A DNA stretch of 64,000 bases from Ruminiclostridium papyrosolvens DSM 2782. GTDB taxonomy: Bacteria; Bacillota; Clostridia; Acetivibrionales; DSM-1351. Below the pieces are notes generated by a model. That model did not search any database. It saw nothing but the letters and a program-made list of their open reading frames with translations, and had not been told where the DNA came from. Positions within the stretch are counted from its first letter, which is position 1. Each line of letters starts with the position of its first letter. Where the stretch lies: the NCBI RefSeq assembly GCF_029318685.1, contig NZ_CP119677.1, positions 3,773,001-3,837,000 of the forward strand, written 5' to 3'. A program made the translations under genes and the position numbers. Shown here piece by piece: positions 35,139-44,064 of the stretch.

Positions 35139-35849
35139 TTAGTATATCATATCTACATATCCGTCAAGCCAATCCACCAAAGTCTGAGTGTAGGGTGACA
35201 TATTTTCCTGGTCAACATCGCCATATTGCTTCAAAAATACGTACTGCAAAGCTCCATTCTTTACGATATTTCCCCCATAAACATTTATCCCCATATCACA
35301 AGCAGCATTCTGAGGATTCGTTATTGTTCCCTGTGAGGCCAGATATAAATCTAAATACATAGACTCAATCTCAATTTTAGGAACTTTTATAGTTGAGGGA
35401 TCTACATTTGGTGTTATGTTTCCGCTGGTGTAAATATTTCCTTGTTTATCTATACTTAATCTTATATTTCTATATCCCCATGCACCATTTACATAACTAT
35501 ATTGAAATACTGTTTGTGGCATGTTCCTTAGTATATCCGCTGATGGCAGTGATGCCAGTGAACCTGATATAAATTTGTTCAGCAGATCGAAATCCTGTCT
35601 GTTAATATATCCGTCATCATTAACATCCATTGTGTAGTCCGCCATATCATATGGAAATGTATTTGTGTAGCCGGATACGTATAGATTCAGAATTGCCGCG
35701 TCAGTCACATTGACAAGTCCGTCCCCATTTGCATCACCAATAATTAAACCACCTTCCTGAGCCGCTACAGGAAATGCCCCACAAGTAATCAATAAAGCCA
35801 GTACCAGAGCCATTGCAAAAACCGCTTTACTTTTTCTTAAACCTTTCAT
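35139..35849 (-). CDS. Secreted dockerin protein with uncharacterised C-terminal domain
   Basis: 236 residues. Signal peptide about 1-30; an N-terminal dockerin type I about 36-100 with two Ca-loops (GDANGDGLVNVTDAAILNLY; MDVNDDGYINRQDFDLLNKF). The remaining ~135 residues (QTVFQYSYVNGAWGYRN to DWLDGYVDMIY) match no family I recognise and contain no glycosidase motif. The two dockerin repeats differ at the recognition positions (VT versus NR) from the hydrophobic pairs of Cel5A, so its cohesin partner may differ. Good AGGAGG site before the ATG. Confidence 0.78.
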   Translation of the reverse strand: MKGLRKSKAVFAMALVLALLITCGAFPVAAQEGGLIIGDANGDGLVNVTDAAILNLYVSGYTNTFPYDMADYTMDVNDDGYINRQDFDLLNKFISGSLASLPSADILRNMPQTVFQYSYVNGAWGYRNIRLSIDKQGNIYTSGNITPNVDPSTIKVPKIEIESMYLDLYLASQGTITNPQNAACDMGINVYGGNIVKNGALQYVFLKQYGDVDQENMSPYTQTLVDWLDGYVDMIY

Positions 35850-35930
35850 TTTTATTCCTCCTTAAAATTATAATAAAGTACACTATATACCAATATTACC
35901 ATTTTAAAGAAATACAGTAAATATATTCTG

Positions 35931-36116
35931 CTATTCAAATAGATTTAATCCATGTCTTAAATAATAATTTACCGCATCGTAATTATTCTTATGGTCATTG
36001 ATATAATACCCAAAGGATTGATACATTTGATTTAAGCCTATTTGATAGTTATTATACTTCATGGAAATCTTTCTGTTGCCTTCGATATTTTGAAATTCAA
36101 AGCCCACCATTTTCAT
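35931..36116 (-). CDS. Small hypothetical protein (61 aa)
   Basis: Not recognised. The frame encodes MKMVGFEFQNIEGNRKISMK, an Asn/Tyr-rich middle and a NYYLRHGLNLFE end. It could be a real small gene, but no ribosome site is evident before its ATG, and it may be a remnant. It sits between the orphan dockerin gene and the terminator of Cel5A. Confidence 0.25.
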   Translation of the reverse strand: MKMVGFEFQNIEGNRKISMKYNNYQIGLNQMYQSFGYYINDHKNNYDAVNYYLRHGLNLFE

Positions 36117-36166
36117 ATATTCGCAAAGGCTTATAGAGAATATAGGGAAATATTTACTATTTTATG

Positions 36167-36217
36167 AAAAAAGTATCATTCATCAGGCTTTTACACCTTT
36201 TGAATGATACTTTTTTT
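36167..36217. terminator. Terminator after the Cel5A gene
   Basis: AAAAAAGTATCATTCA (36167-36182) pairs with TGAATGATACTTTTTTT (36201-36217). A U-tract forms on both strands; it serves cel5A on the minus strand. Confidence 0.85.
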
Positions 36218-36228
36218 AATACTATTGT

Positions 36229-37656
36229 TTAGTTGCTTGGAAGTATGGTTACCATACCAAGGAGATATTTTTTCAAAACTACAAGGTCAAATGCATTTAC
36301 TTCATTGTCGAGATTAACATCCAAATTCTTTACATAAGCATGGTCAGCATTCAAAAGATATTTCTTTAAGCCTGCAAAATCAAGTGAGTCAACATATCCA
36401 TCGTTGTTAATATCTCCATATACAATTACAGGGTCAGGATCATTCTGTGCTTCAAAAGCATATTTCACCATTCCATCCATGATTTCAGGGAACTTGAACT
36501 GACAGTTTCTTCTATCTAAGAAACCAAATAATTCACCGGTACCTGAGAAATTATTGTTATCCCACAATACGCATAATATACCACGTGCTTTGGCTTGTGC
36601 AACATAATAGGACATATATTCTACTCTTGTCTTCAGATTGTTCTTGTCTACTGCTCCACATTCACCGATTATTACAGGAATGCCCCTGCTTGTATATTTA
36701 TTATAAATATTATCCATAAACCAAGTAACTTCACTTTGATCTTTTGAATCATTTATATTCCAAGTACTTACTCCTCCACTGGACATTGACTGTCCTGCAA
36801 AAACCCAAGGACAGTATGCATGTACGGATACAATTAATTTATTATTATTACTTGAAATATCATTTGGCATTTTAAAGTAATCATTTGTTGCTCCATCAGG
36901 AGATGCAACATATCCCGGACACATTAAATATCTGCTTGCATTTTTTCCACCTGTTGCACGTACTGTATTAACAAAATCCTGATTAAGTTGATTAATACAA
37001 TTAATAGAATCAAGTACATCGGAATTTTTTAAATCAGGCCACCACTCATTAGCATGTCCTACAAGACGAGGCTCGTTCATTCCTTCAAAAATAAGATGCT
37101 CATCATAGTTTGCAAACTTAGCAGCAACCTGTGCCCATACACTGGTTATAAATTTCTTAGAGCTTGTCAAATATTGACTACTTGGGAAATAACCTTTTGC
37201 TTTGTCAATGTCATGATGTGTGTTTAAAATGACATACATTTTATTATCTATACAATAATTTACTACTTCTTGAACACGATTCATCCACACATCACTGATT
37301 TTGTAATCTGAGCCACTTAAGTGTGGAAACCAGGATACAGGAATACGAACTGTATTGAATCCTTTTTGCTTTATGGTATCAATCATCTGCTTAGTTGTTT
37401 TGATACCGCTCCAGGATGTTTCATAATCCAATTCATTAGTAATATTTGTACCGTTATTTGCATCAAATGTATTACCCAGATTCCATCCAAGCCTTAATTT
37501 CTTTACAAAATTCATTGCATCATTACCGGGAACGTTCTTTTGCTGAATCTGAAGATTCGGGATAAGTGAAGCATCATAAGCATTAGCATTTTGCAGTGGC
37601 AATAATGCTGTAAAAATCATTAGAAAACATAATAAAAAGGCTGTTGTTTTTTTCAT
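36229..37656 (-). CDS. cel5A: Endoglucanase Cel5A (GH5) with C-terminal dockerin
   Basis: 475 residues from ATG 37656 (seven bases after GAGGGGGT). Signal peptide about 1-26 (ends NANA), GH5 domain about 30-400, dockerin about 415-475. Catalytic residues: acid/base Glu in [10 protein letters not shown] (about 196) and nucleophile Glu in [10 protein letters not shown] (about 333); His in NTHHD and Tyr in SVHAYCPW line the cleft. Dockerin repeats are [20 protein letters not shown] and [20 protein letters not shown]. Length and text closely match C. cellulolyticum Cel5A (CelCCA) as I remember it. It cuts beta-1,4-glucan within cellulosomes. Confidence 0.93.
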   Translation of the reverse strand: MKKTTAFLLCFLMIFTALLPLQNANAYDASLIPNLQIQQKNVPGNDAMNFVKKLRLGWNLGNTFDANNGTNITNELDYETSWSGIKTTKQMIDTIKQKGFNTVRIPVSWFPHLSGSDYKISDVWMNRVQEVVNYCIDNKMYVILNTHHDIDKAKGYFPSSQYLTSSKKFITSVWAQVAAKFANYDEHLIFEGMNEPRLVGHANEWWPDLKNSDVLDSINCINQLNQDFVNTVRATGGKNASRYLMCPGYVASPDGATNDYFKMPNDISSNNNKLIVSVHAYCPWVFAGQSMSSGGVSTWNINDSKDQSEVTWFMDNIYNKYTSRGIPVIIGECGAVDKNNLKTRVEYMSYYVAQAKARGILCVLWDNNNFSGTGELFGFLDRRNCQFKFPEIMDGMVKYAFEAQNDPDPVIVYGDINNDGYVDSLDFAGLKKYLLNADHAYVKNLDVNLDNEVNAFDLVVLKKYLLGMVTILPSN

Positions 37657-37699
37657 TAAATTTGACCCCCTCAATTAATAATAGTTTGTAATTACCAGT

Positions 37700-38005
37700 T
37701 CACATTAAAATAAAAATGTGACTTGCTGCTTGAGATAAGAGGTATAATTTGAGATGCTGTATTTGAATAATGTATGTGTAACATACACATTGACGTTAAT
37801 AGCATAGTCGGCTTAATTATGTATTAAGCCTGAAGACAGGAAGTACTAAAATATATATAATTTCATTAGGTGCTGCATTATCTTACCTCATAAAAACTAC
37901 TTTTCTGCCCCCCTTTCAAAATACCGTTATTTCATAGATTACTTTTAGAATTGGTTTAATGTTTCTAGCAAAGAAATAAAAATATTTACTGTAATTTACT
38001 GTAAA
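37700..38005 (-). promoter_or_regulatory. Cel5A upstream region with several palindromes
   Basis: The ~450-base gap before cel5A holds TCACATT/AATGTGA (37700-37721), TGTATGT-GTA-ACATACA (37771-37787), GGCTTAAT-N5-ATTAAGCC (37810-37830) and a 10-bp tandem repeat ATTTACTGTA (37984-38003) that includes the palindrome TTTACTGTAAA (37995-38005). No gene is seen. They may be operators and 5' leader hairpins of the cellulase transcript. Confidence 0.4.
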
Positions 38006-38056
38006 TATTATACTTTAATATGAACCACTATTCAATTGGTTTTTATTTTATCTACA

Positions 38057-38088
38057 TAAAAAGGATGCACCAATCACCCGGTACATCC
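38057..38088 (-). terminator. Intrinsic terminator of metG
   Basis: GGATGTACC (38088-38080 on minus) pairs with GGTGCATCC (38071-38063) and TTTTTA follows. Confidence 0.8.
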
Positions 38089-38110
38089 CCTCTTTGTCAA
38101 CTACAAACTT

Positions 38111-40075
38111 TTATCTTATTTCCGCACCTGCCGGCATCGGTTTTTCAGGTACCATAAGTGCAAGTTCTCCATTTTCATCCTCTGCACATAGTAGCATACC
38201 CTCGGACAAAACTCCTGCCAGTTTTACAGGCTTGAGATTTACCAACACCATTACCTTTTTGCCAACCATTTGTTCCGGCGTATAATGCTTCTTTATACCT
38301 GAAACAATCTGCCTAATCTGCCCGCCTACTTTTACCTGTGAGCACAACAACTTCTTGGATTTTGGAACCTCTGCACATTCCACAATTTCGCCAACCTGAA
38401 ACTGCATTTTTGTAAAATCATCATATGAGATTTCTTCCTTTGCAGCCACTTCAATAACATTTTCCTTCTTTTCCTCTGCAACAGTTGGTGAAGTTGTTTC
38501 AGGCTCGTCTTTTTGCCCCACTTTCTCCAATATGTCCTTTATATCCAATCTCAAAAACAGGATTTCTGGTGTTTCAGTGACTTTCGCTCCTGATTTGTAC
38601 TGCCCGTAAACCTTCATATCCTCTAACGACCTGATGGAGGTATTTAACTGTGCAACAATTTTTTGTGCAGTCTCAGGCATGAATGCTTCCAATAAGCTTG
38701 CTCCGGTCACAATGCTTTCTACCAGATTGTACAATACCGTTTCCAGCCTTGGCTTTTTGTCTTCATCCTTTGCAAGTATCCAAGGCATTGTTTCATCAAT
38801 ATACTTATTGCAACGTTTGAATAATGAAAAAATCTCTGAAAGTGCATCTGCAACTCTCAATTTATCCATTTTTTCAACTACTGTTTCAGGTGTTTTCAGA
38901 GTTAACTCAATGAGTTCATTGTCGATTTCTTCCCTGACATTTGAATTATTTACAACACCTGAAAAATACTTGTTGCTCATAGCAATTACTCTGTTAACCA
39001 GATTTCCCAGCACATTTGCCAAGTCCGAATTTATACGTTCAGTAATCAATTCCCAGGAAATTACACCATCATTATCAAAGGGCATTTCATGAAGAACATA
39101 GTATCTGACTGCATCTACTCCGAAAATGTCAACCAGTTCATCTGCATATATTACATTTCCCTTGGATTTGCTCATTTTACCGTTACCCATCAACAGCCAC
39201 GGATGTCCAAATACTTGCTTAGGAAGCGGTACCTCCATTGCCATAAGCATAATCGGCCAATATATTGTATGGAACCTTAAAATATCCTTGCCTATCAGGT
39301 GCATATCGGCAGGCCAGTATTTATTAAATTTTTCATCATTATTTCCGTCAACATCAAAGCCCAGACCTGTAATATAGTTGCTCAGTGCATCAAGCCACAC
39401 ATATACAACATGCTTGTCATCAAAATCTACAGGAATTCCCCATTTGAAGGAGGTTCTTGACACACACAAGTCCTGTAGTCCCGGCAGCAGAAAATTGTTC
39501 ATCATTTCATTTTTTCTGGACTCAGGCTGAATAAATTCAGGATGTTCATTAATGTGCTGAATCAAACGGTCCGCATATTTACTTAGCTTTAGGAAGTATG
39601 CTTCCTCTTTAGCAGGATGACATTCTCTTCCGCAGTCGGGACATTTACCGTCTACTAACTGTGAAGGCGTAAAAAATGCTTCGCAGGGTGTACAGTACAT
39701 TCCTTCATAGTGTCCCTTATAAATATCCCCCTGTTCATATAGCTTTTTGAAAATCTTCTGAACCTGCTTTTCATGATATTCGTCAGTTGTACGTATGAAT
39801 TTATCATATGTTGTATTCATTAAGTCACAAATTCGCTTTATTTCTACAGCAAAATTATCAACGTATTCTTTCGGGCTGATACCGACTTCCTTGGCCTTCA
39901 GTTCTATTTTCTGGCCATGCTCATCAGTCCCGGTCTGAAAACGTACATCGTAGCCCTGCATTCTTTTAAATCTTGCAAAGCTATCAGCCAATACTATTTC
40001 AAAAGTATTACCTATGTGAGGTTTACTGGATGTGTATGCAATAGCCGTAGTCAAATAATAAGGTTTTTTTGACAT
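38111..40075 (-). CDS. metG: Methionine-tRNA ligase
   Basis: 654 residues from ATG 40075, behind GGAGGAG. Class I synthetase: HIGH-type HIGN (TSSKPHIGNTFE), zinc Cys pairs CTPC and CPDCGREC, the KMSKS loop GKMSKSKGN (about 297), an anticodon-binding helical domain and a C-terminal tRNA-binding OB domain (KMQFQVGEIVECAEVPKSKKL, IVSGIKKHYTPE) joined by a charged linker. Under control of a Met-specific T-box in its leader. No terminator is seen between it and the upstream GH10 gene except the T-box one. Confidence 0.95.
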   Translation of the reverse strand: MSKKPYYLTTAIAYTSSKPHIGNTFEIVLADSFARFKRMQGYDVRFQTGTDEHGQKIELKAKEVGISPKEYVDNFAVEIKRICDLMNTTYDKFIRTTDEYHEKQVQKIFKKLYEQGDIYKGHYEGMYCTPCEAFFTPSQLVDGKCPDCGRECHPAKEEAYFLKLSKYADRLIQHINEHPEFIQPESRKNEMMNNFLLPGLQDLCVSRTSFKWGIPVDFDDKHVVYVWLDALSNYITGLGFDVDGNNDEKFNKYWPADMHLIGKDILRFHTIYWPIMLMAMEVPLPKQVFGHPWLLMGNGKMSKSKGNVIYADELVDIFGVDAVRYYVLHEMPFDNDGVISWELITERINSDLANVLGNLVNRVIAMSNKYFSGVVNNSNVREEIDNELIELTLKTPETVVEKMDKLRVADALSEIFSLFKRCNKYIDETMPWILAKDEDKKPRLETVLYNLVESIVTGASLLEAFMPETAQKIVAQLNTSIRSLEDMKVYGQYKSGAKVTETPEILFLRLDIKDILEKVGQKDEPETTSPTVAEEKKENVIEVAAKEEISYDDFTKMQFQVGEIVECAEVPKSKKLLCSQVKVGGQIRQIVSGIKKHYTPEQMVGKKVMVLVNLKPVKLAGVLSEGMLLCAEDENGELALMVPEKPMPAGAEIR

Positions 40076-40112
40076 TTTTACTCCTCCTGATTTACTGTCT
40101 GTCTTTTGGTTA

Positions 40113-40399
40113 AAATAAAAAACGTCTTTAAATAAATAATTATTTAAAGACGAGAAAACTCGTGTTACCACTTTAATTTACTTTTGCCTCACGGCAAAAA
40201 GCCTTAACAACTGCAATAAATACAGTATGCACTATAACGGGTGTTCCCGTCCCTGCCTAAAGCCGAAATTCCAGCCCTCAGCAAAGAAGCTCCGAGTCCA
40301 TCTTCAACAATTTCACGACTCCCCTGTTCTCAGCACTCCCAAGGTTCTCTGTAATCGTTACCTCGTCTACTCTTCTCTTCACAGCCTGTTAACATTATT
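40113..40399 (-). ncRNA. T-box riboswitch, methionine-specific
   Basis: Read on the minus strand, the leader has the stem I purine-rich start (AGAGAAGAGTAGACGAGG), a specifier loop with ATG at 40301-40299 (within GAAGATGGACTCGG), the T-box AAGTGGTAACACGAG (40173-40159) and a terminator CGTCTTTAAATAA/TTATTTAAAGACG with a T-rich tail (40152-40113). Uncharged tRNA-Met would favour antitermination of metG. Confidence 0.88.
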
Positions 40400-40405
40400 A
40401 ATATT

Positions 40406-40434
40406 AGTCTAAAGCTAACACGATTTGTTGTCAA
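40406..40434 (-). promoter_or_regulatory. Promoter of metG T-box leader
   Basis: Minus strand TTGACA (40434-40429), 17-base spacer, TAGACT (40411-40406), seven bases upstream of the leader. It directly abuts the stop of the GH10 gene. Confidence 0.65.
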
Positions 40435-40449
40435 GGGGATTAGTCCCAG

Positions 40450-41703
40450 TTATATTAAAGCAACTTTAATTTCTTTACTTTCTTCCCCTCTATCCAGCTT
40501 GAAATTGCCTTTCATTCCGACTGCTATTGCTTCATAGTCTCCAAAGAAGCCTGAAACCGTTACTTCGCCATTTTTATCTGTAACTGCATTAAACGCCCCC
40601 GTCCACCATTGCTTCTTGATAAGTTTATGTAACTCATCATATATGGGTTTCAGCCTATTGTCCTGTGACACAAAACCTGTTGGTGCACCAAGCCATTGTC
40701 CGTCTACAAAGTCCCACCAGGTTATTGATTCTACAAGAGGATGAGAAAACAGTGTCTTATAATGCAAGGCTGCCTCTTTTGCCTGACGTTCTTCTCCTTC
40801 CGGGGTGGAAGGCCATTTATCAATAACATAATCATTAAAATCTTCTATTCCTCGTGGCATGGTATGTCCTGATACCAAGGTGGACTCTGTAAAGTGAATT
40901 GGAAGCATAAAACATGAAAATCTCTCCAGAACCTCACAGGTTCTTTCAACTCCCCAGTACCCCTGATGCATATGTGATTGAATTCCTATGGCATCAATGG
41001 AGACTCCTGCTTCAAGGCAGCCCTCAATTAATATTTCATAAGCATCAATGCCTGTATAAACAAAATCATTAATCATCAGAAAAGCACCCGGGTTCGATTC
41101 CTTTGCGGCAGAAAACATCTCCTGTACGGCACAAATCCGCCCCATGCTTTTGCAAATTCTGGTTATTCCGTTATCGTATTTATTAAATATTGGCATAATA
41201 ACCGCTTCATTAACTACATCCCAAATATCTATTAATCCGGTAAAATTTTTCATTTCACGCCGGATACGTTCAAGCTGCAATTCAAGGATTTTAGCATTTG
41301 TCATGTCAAGGAGCCAAGACGGGGCCAAAGTGTGCCAGCACAAGGGATGTCCCTTTATTGTACAGCCGTTTTCCTTAAACCATTGGGCGGTTTTCTTCAA
41401 TCTTTCGGTATCCGGTTGACCTCTTACATTTTCAAAGTTACTCCAATAGAATGGCAGCGTCACATAATTGAACAGGTCGAAAAATTTTTTAAATATCCAT
41501 TTGGCTCTTTCATTTTCCTCCTGATTAAGCTCATTATTGGCAAAGGGTATGGAGCTGAATTCCGCACATCCAAAAAGAAATTGGTGCTTTGTCTGTCTGA
41601 TTGAAACCACTGTATTTGCAACGGGTTTTCCATTTTGTCCAATCAACTTTAATTTTCTCGTACCCATACGATGTTCGTATTTCTTATAGTATTCAATATC
41701 CAT
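40450..41703 (-). CDS. GH10 family (xylanase-like) enzyme without signal peptide
   Basis: 417 residues. GH10 barrel with KGHPLCWHTLAPSW, acid/base Glu in WDVVNEAV (about 165) and nucleophile Glu in IHFTESTL (about 268), then SITWWDFVDGQW. About 25 N-terminal residues form a beta-strand region and ~60 at the C-terminus a small beta domain (GEVTVSGFFGDYEAI). Unlike cellulosomal xylanases it has no signal peptide and no dockerin, so it is likely cytosolic. It starts 13 bases after the cyclase stop, which makes it a co-transcribed member of the biosynthetic cluster. Substrate unknown. Confidence 0.8.
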   Translation of the reverse strand: MDIEYYKKYEHRMGTRKLKLIGQNGKPVANTVVSIRQTKHQFLFGCAEFSSIPFANNELNQEENERAKWIFKKFFDLFNYVTLPFYWSNFENVRGQPDTERLKKTAQWFKENGCTIKGHPLCWHTLAPSWLLDMTNAKILELQLERIRREMKNFTGLIDIWDVVNEAVIMPIFNKYDNGITRICKSMGRICAVQEMFSAAKESNPGAFLMINDFVYTGIDAYEILIEGCLEAGVSIDAIGIQSHMHQGYWGVERTCEVLERFSCFMLPIHFTESTLVSGHTMPRGIEDFNDYVIDKWPSTPEGEERQAKEAALHYKTLFSHPLVESITWWDFVDGQWLGAPTGFVSQDNRLKPIYDELHKLIKKQWWTGAFNAVTDKNGEVTVSGFFGDYEAIAVGMKGNFKLDRGEESKEIKVALI

Positions 41704-41716
41704 AGTTTCTTCCTTT

Positions 41717-42850
41717 CTATTTCATGTACATCCTGTTTATTGCTTGCATAACCAATTCCATGGGAACAGCCGTAAGTATGCTGTGATTAAAGGTTTTGCC
41801 AACCCTGTCCAAAAGCACCATTTGGACAGTTCCTTCCTCAACGGCGGTATATCCCCTCTTGTTGTCATATTTCAATATGGATAAGATGGTGTCAGCATTT
41901 ATTTTTCCGTCTATGGCTGTGGGGGCTCCTGCCTTTTCCAGTAGTGTTCTGTGTATTTTAATATCTTTGTCCGGCAGATGTCCCAGCATATGGGATATTT
42001 CAGCTGCACACAGCATTCCCAAGCCCACCGCTTCTCCATGAGTTACAATCCCCCCACCTGCCAGCTCTATGGCATGTCCGATTGTATGGCCATATTCCAA
42101 TATCAACGCACCTTTTTTTTCATAGGCATCATTTTTCATAACCTGTGTTTTGGCTTTTACGGACATTTCAATAAAATAACGGTAATTTCCCCCGGTATAG
42201 CTGCAATCCGCATTAAGTATATCTGACAGCCGCTCTATATTTTCAGGTAAAATAGTAAGCACATTCTTAATTGTTTCGCACAAACCGGATATAATCTCTT
42301 TTTTAGGTAATGTTTTCAGAAATTCAGTGCTTGTTATTACCATTTCGGGAGTATGGAATACACCTATTAGATTTTTACCGTAATCTGAATTGATGGCTTG
42401 TTTTAATGACAGCACAGAGTCGGATATTGCCATAAGAGATGTTGGTATATGTATAAACTTTATTCCACGAAACAGTAGTGCAGCAACCATTCCTGCCATA
42501 TTTCCGCATATACCTCCGCCAAGTCCTATAATACATGTACGTCTGGTTGCTTTTAATGAAATAACCTTTTCTATCATTTCTTGCAAAACCGTCAGGTTCT
42601 TGGTCTTTTCTGTACACTCAAATATAATCAATTCACACCTGTAGTTTTTCCTTATACGTTTTACAATATCTTGTCCATATATTCCTCCAATATTTTTATC
42701 ACTTAAAATTACAAAGGAATCAATGTCCTCTAAATCGGACAGTCTTTCCGTAATATTCTCAAAATCGTTATATAAATAGTATTTAAAGGATTTGTCCCCG
42801 AACTGAATATCAAAAGTACTGCATGAATTCTCTGCATAAGCATTCTTCAT
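41717..42850 (-). CDS. 2-deoxy-scyllo-inosose synthase-like sugar-phosphate cyclase (BtrC-like)
   Basis: 377 residues, dehydroquinate-synthase fold: NAD-binding GLGGGICGNMAG (about 107-118), metal ligands Glu in LCETIKNVL, His in EYGHTIGHAIE and His in THGEAVGLGM. AroB proteins carry SSVGGKTGVN; here the matching text is SDSVLSLKQAIN, and AroB's EVIKxG is ETIKNVL. Both substitutions resemble BtrC of butirosin biosynthesis, as does DNKRGY. It would convert glucose-6-phosphate to 2-deoxy-scyllo-inosose, the first step to 2-deoxystreptamine-type cyclitols. It follows a BtrH-like gene by 13 bases. Confidence 0.82.
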   Translation of the reverse strand: MKNAYAENSCSTFDIQFGDKSFKYYLYNDFENITERLSDLEDIDSFVILSDKNIGGIYGQDIVKRIRKNYRCELIIFECTEKTKNLTVLQEMIEKVISLKATRRTCIIGLGGGICGNMAGMVAALLFRGIKFIHIPTSLMAISDSVLSLKQAINSDYGKNLIGVFHTPEMVITSTEFLKTLPKKEIISGLCETIKNVLTILPENIERLSDILNADCSYTGGNYRYFIEMSVKAKTQVMKNDAYEKKGALILEYGHTIGHAIELAGGGIVTHGEAVGLGMLCAAEISHMLGHLPDKDIKIHRTLLEKAGAPTAIDGKINADTILSILKYDNKRGYTAVEEGTVQMVLLDRVGKTFNHSILTAVPMELVMQAINRMYMK

Positions 42851-42863
42851 CCTACCACCACCC

Positions 42864-43856
42864 TTAATTATTTGTAATCATACTGTCCATGGAATCAAAC
42901 AGGCTATTATAAAGCTTGCTTTCCATATCATATATTTGGCACAGCTTATGATAATATTTCTTCTTATCCTGTACTCCGCCTCTTAACTGGTCTCTATATG
43001 CCAAATCCCTCATAACTGCCCACGCCTTATAGATTTCCTCCATCAAGGGTACATATTTACTGTTTTCCCCCAGTATGTTTCTGAACTTAAACAAATTTGA
43101 AGCCGAAGCAACTTTATTATTGAAACAAGCTGTCTCACTCATATCAAATTCATTTATGTTTTCAGCCAGTGTTCGTATGCTTTTCAAACCATTATGAATT
43201 ATTTCACTGTTTGCCATAAGATTATTTATCATTGTATTTTTATATAATTGAGGGTCATCATTTACTTTAATTTGGGGATTTATTTTTGATATCAGCCTTA
43301 TTGTCGGCAAGCCGCCTTGTACGTAATTAACAACTCCTTCATGACATTTTTTCATATCCTGAAAGCTTATTTCATGCTTATAGAAGCATCTTTCCGAATC
43401 TGATTCCATGCCATTGGCTTCTGCAGTCAGAAATACCTTCCTTTCCGAATTAAAACCGTAAATCAATATACTTTGGTAGTGATGGTGCTGCAGATAAAAC
43501 AAGTCATGGTACGGATGCTTGTAATAGAACCCATCAATTGGAATTATGATTAGCTTGTCATGAAGTAATGCTTCTTTTATTATATCTACAATATCATGGC
43601 AGTACTCAAATTTGCTTTCCGTAAGTATTCCGTTATATTTCTCCAAATCTTCTACGGGTCGAATCTGGTAATTTCGGACTACCAGCGACAAACCGGCAGG
43701 TGTTTTCTCCAGATTATATGCAAAATAATCATTGGATATATAGCTGAAAATACTTCCGTTAAAAGCTTTTATTGCTGTAAAAAGAGCTAAGAAAAAACAG
43801 TCAACATAATAGACCGTATTAAAAGGAGAAACATTTTTTATTTCATAATGTTTCAT
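42864..43856 (-). CDS. BtrH-like papain-fold acyltransferase (1)
   Basis: 330 residues. The N-terminal ~200 residues match the butirosin biosynthesis protein H N-terminal family: nucleophile-like Cys in YYVDCFFLALFTAI (about 20), His in HHHYQSILIYGFN (about 127) and an acidic/Asn partner after it, then a helical C-terminal half. BtrH moves an acyl group from carrier protein BtrI to an aminoglycoside amine; papain-like CtaG does transacylation in closthioamide assembly. Strong AAGGAGG site; adjacent to the cyclase, so a likely transfer to the cyclitol (inference). Confidence 0.75.
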   Translation of the reverse strand: MKHYEIKNVSPFNTVYYVDCFFLALFTAIKAFNGSIFSYISNDYFAYNLEKTPAGLSLVVRNYQIRPVEDLEKYNGILTESKFEYCHDIVDIIKEALLHDKLIIIPIDGFYYKHPYHDLFYLQHHHYQSILIYGFNSERKVFLTAEANGMESDSERCFYKHEISFQDMKKCHEGVVNYVQGGLPTIRLISKINPQIKVNDDPQLYKNTMINNLMANSEIIHNGLKSIRTLAENINEFDMSETACFNNKVASASNLFKFRNILGENSKYVPLMEEIYKAWAVMRDLAYRDQLRGGVQDKKKYYHKLCQIYDMESKLYNSLFDSMDSMITNN

Positions 43857-44021
43857 TTGTATCTGACCTCCTTACTTATGGTATCAGGCGGGTTTTCTTA
43901 CATATTTTATAGTAATATAAACCACGAGTCAGTTCCACTATATGTATTTGTAGGAATTATAAGTAAGATAAAAAGAAATGCTATGGCATTATATAGTGCT
44001 AATGTAATAAAAACCCATAAC

Positions 44022-44050
44022 AAAAAAAGCCATGGCACATGTCATGACTT
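44022..44050 (-). terminator. Terminator after the ABC exporter pair
   Basis: On the minus strand AAGTCATG (44050-44043) and CATGGCTT (44034-44027) pair with one weak position and T7 follows. It separates the exporters from the BtrH-like/cyclase/GH10 group, which may therefore be expressed at a lower level or from its own promoter. Confidence 0.6.
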
Positions 44051-44064
44051 TTCTTATATACCGC

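Noticed and set aside
41717-42850. Calling the cyclase 3-dehydroquinate synthase (aroB)
   Set aside because: The AroB-specific GGKTGVN and EVIKxG motifs are replaced by inosose-synthase-like text, and the neighbours are not shikimate genes.
43907-44038. A 43-codon hydrophobic frame on the minus strand (GTG start, ending GTDSWFILL) between the ABC genes and BtrH-like copy 1
   Set aside because: It starts inside the terminator hairpin, has no convincing ribosome site, and its hydrophobic character follows from T-rich sequence. It stays possible but unsupported.
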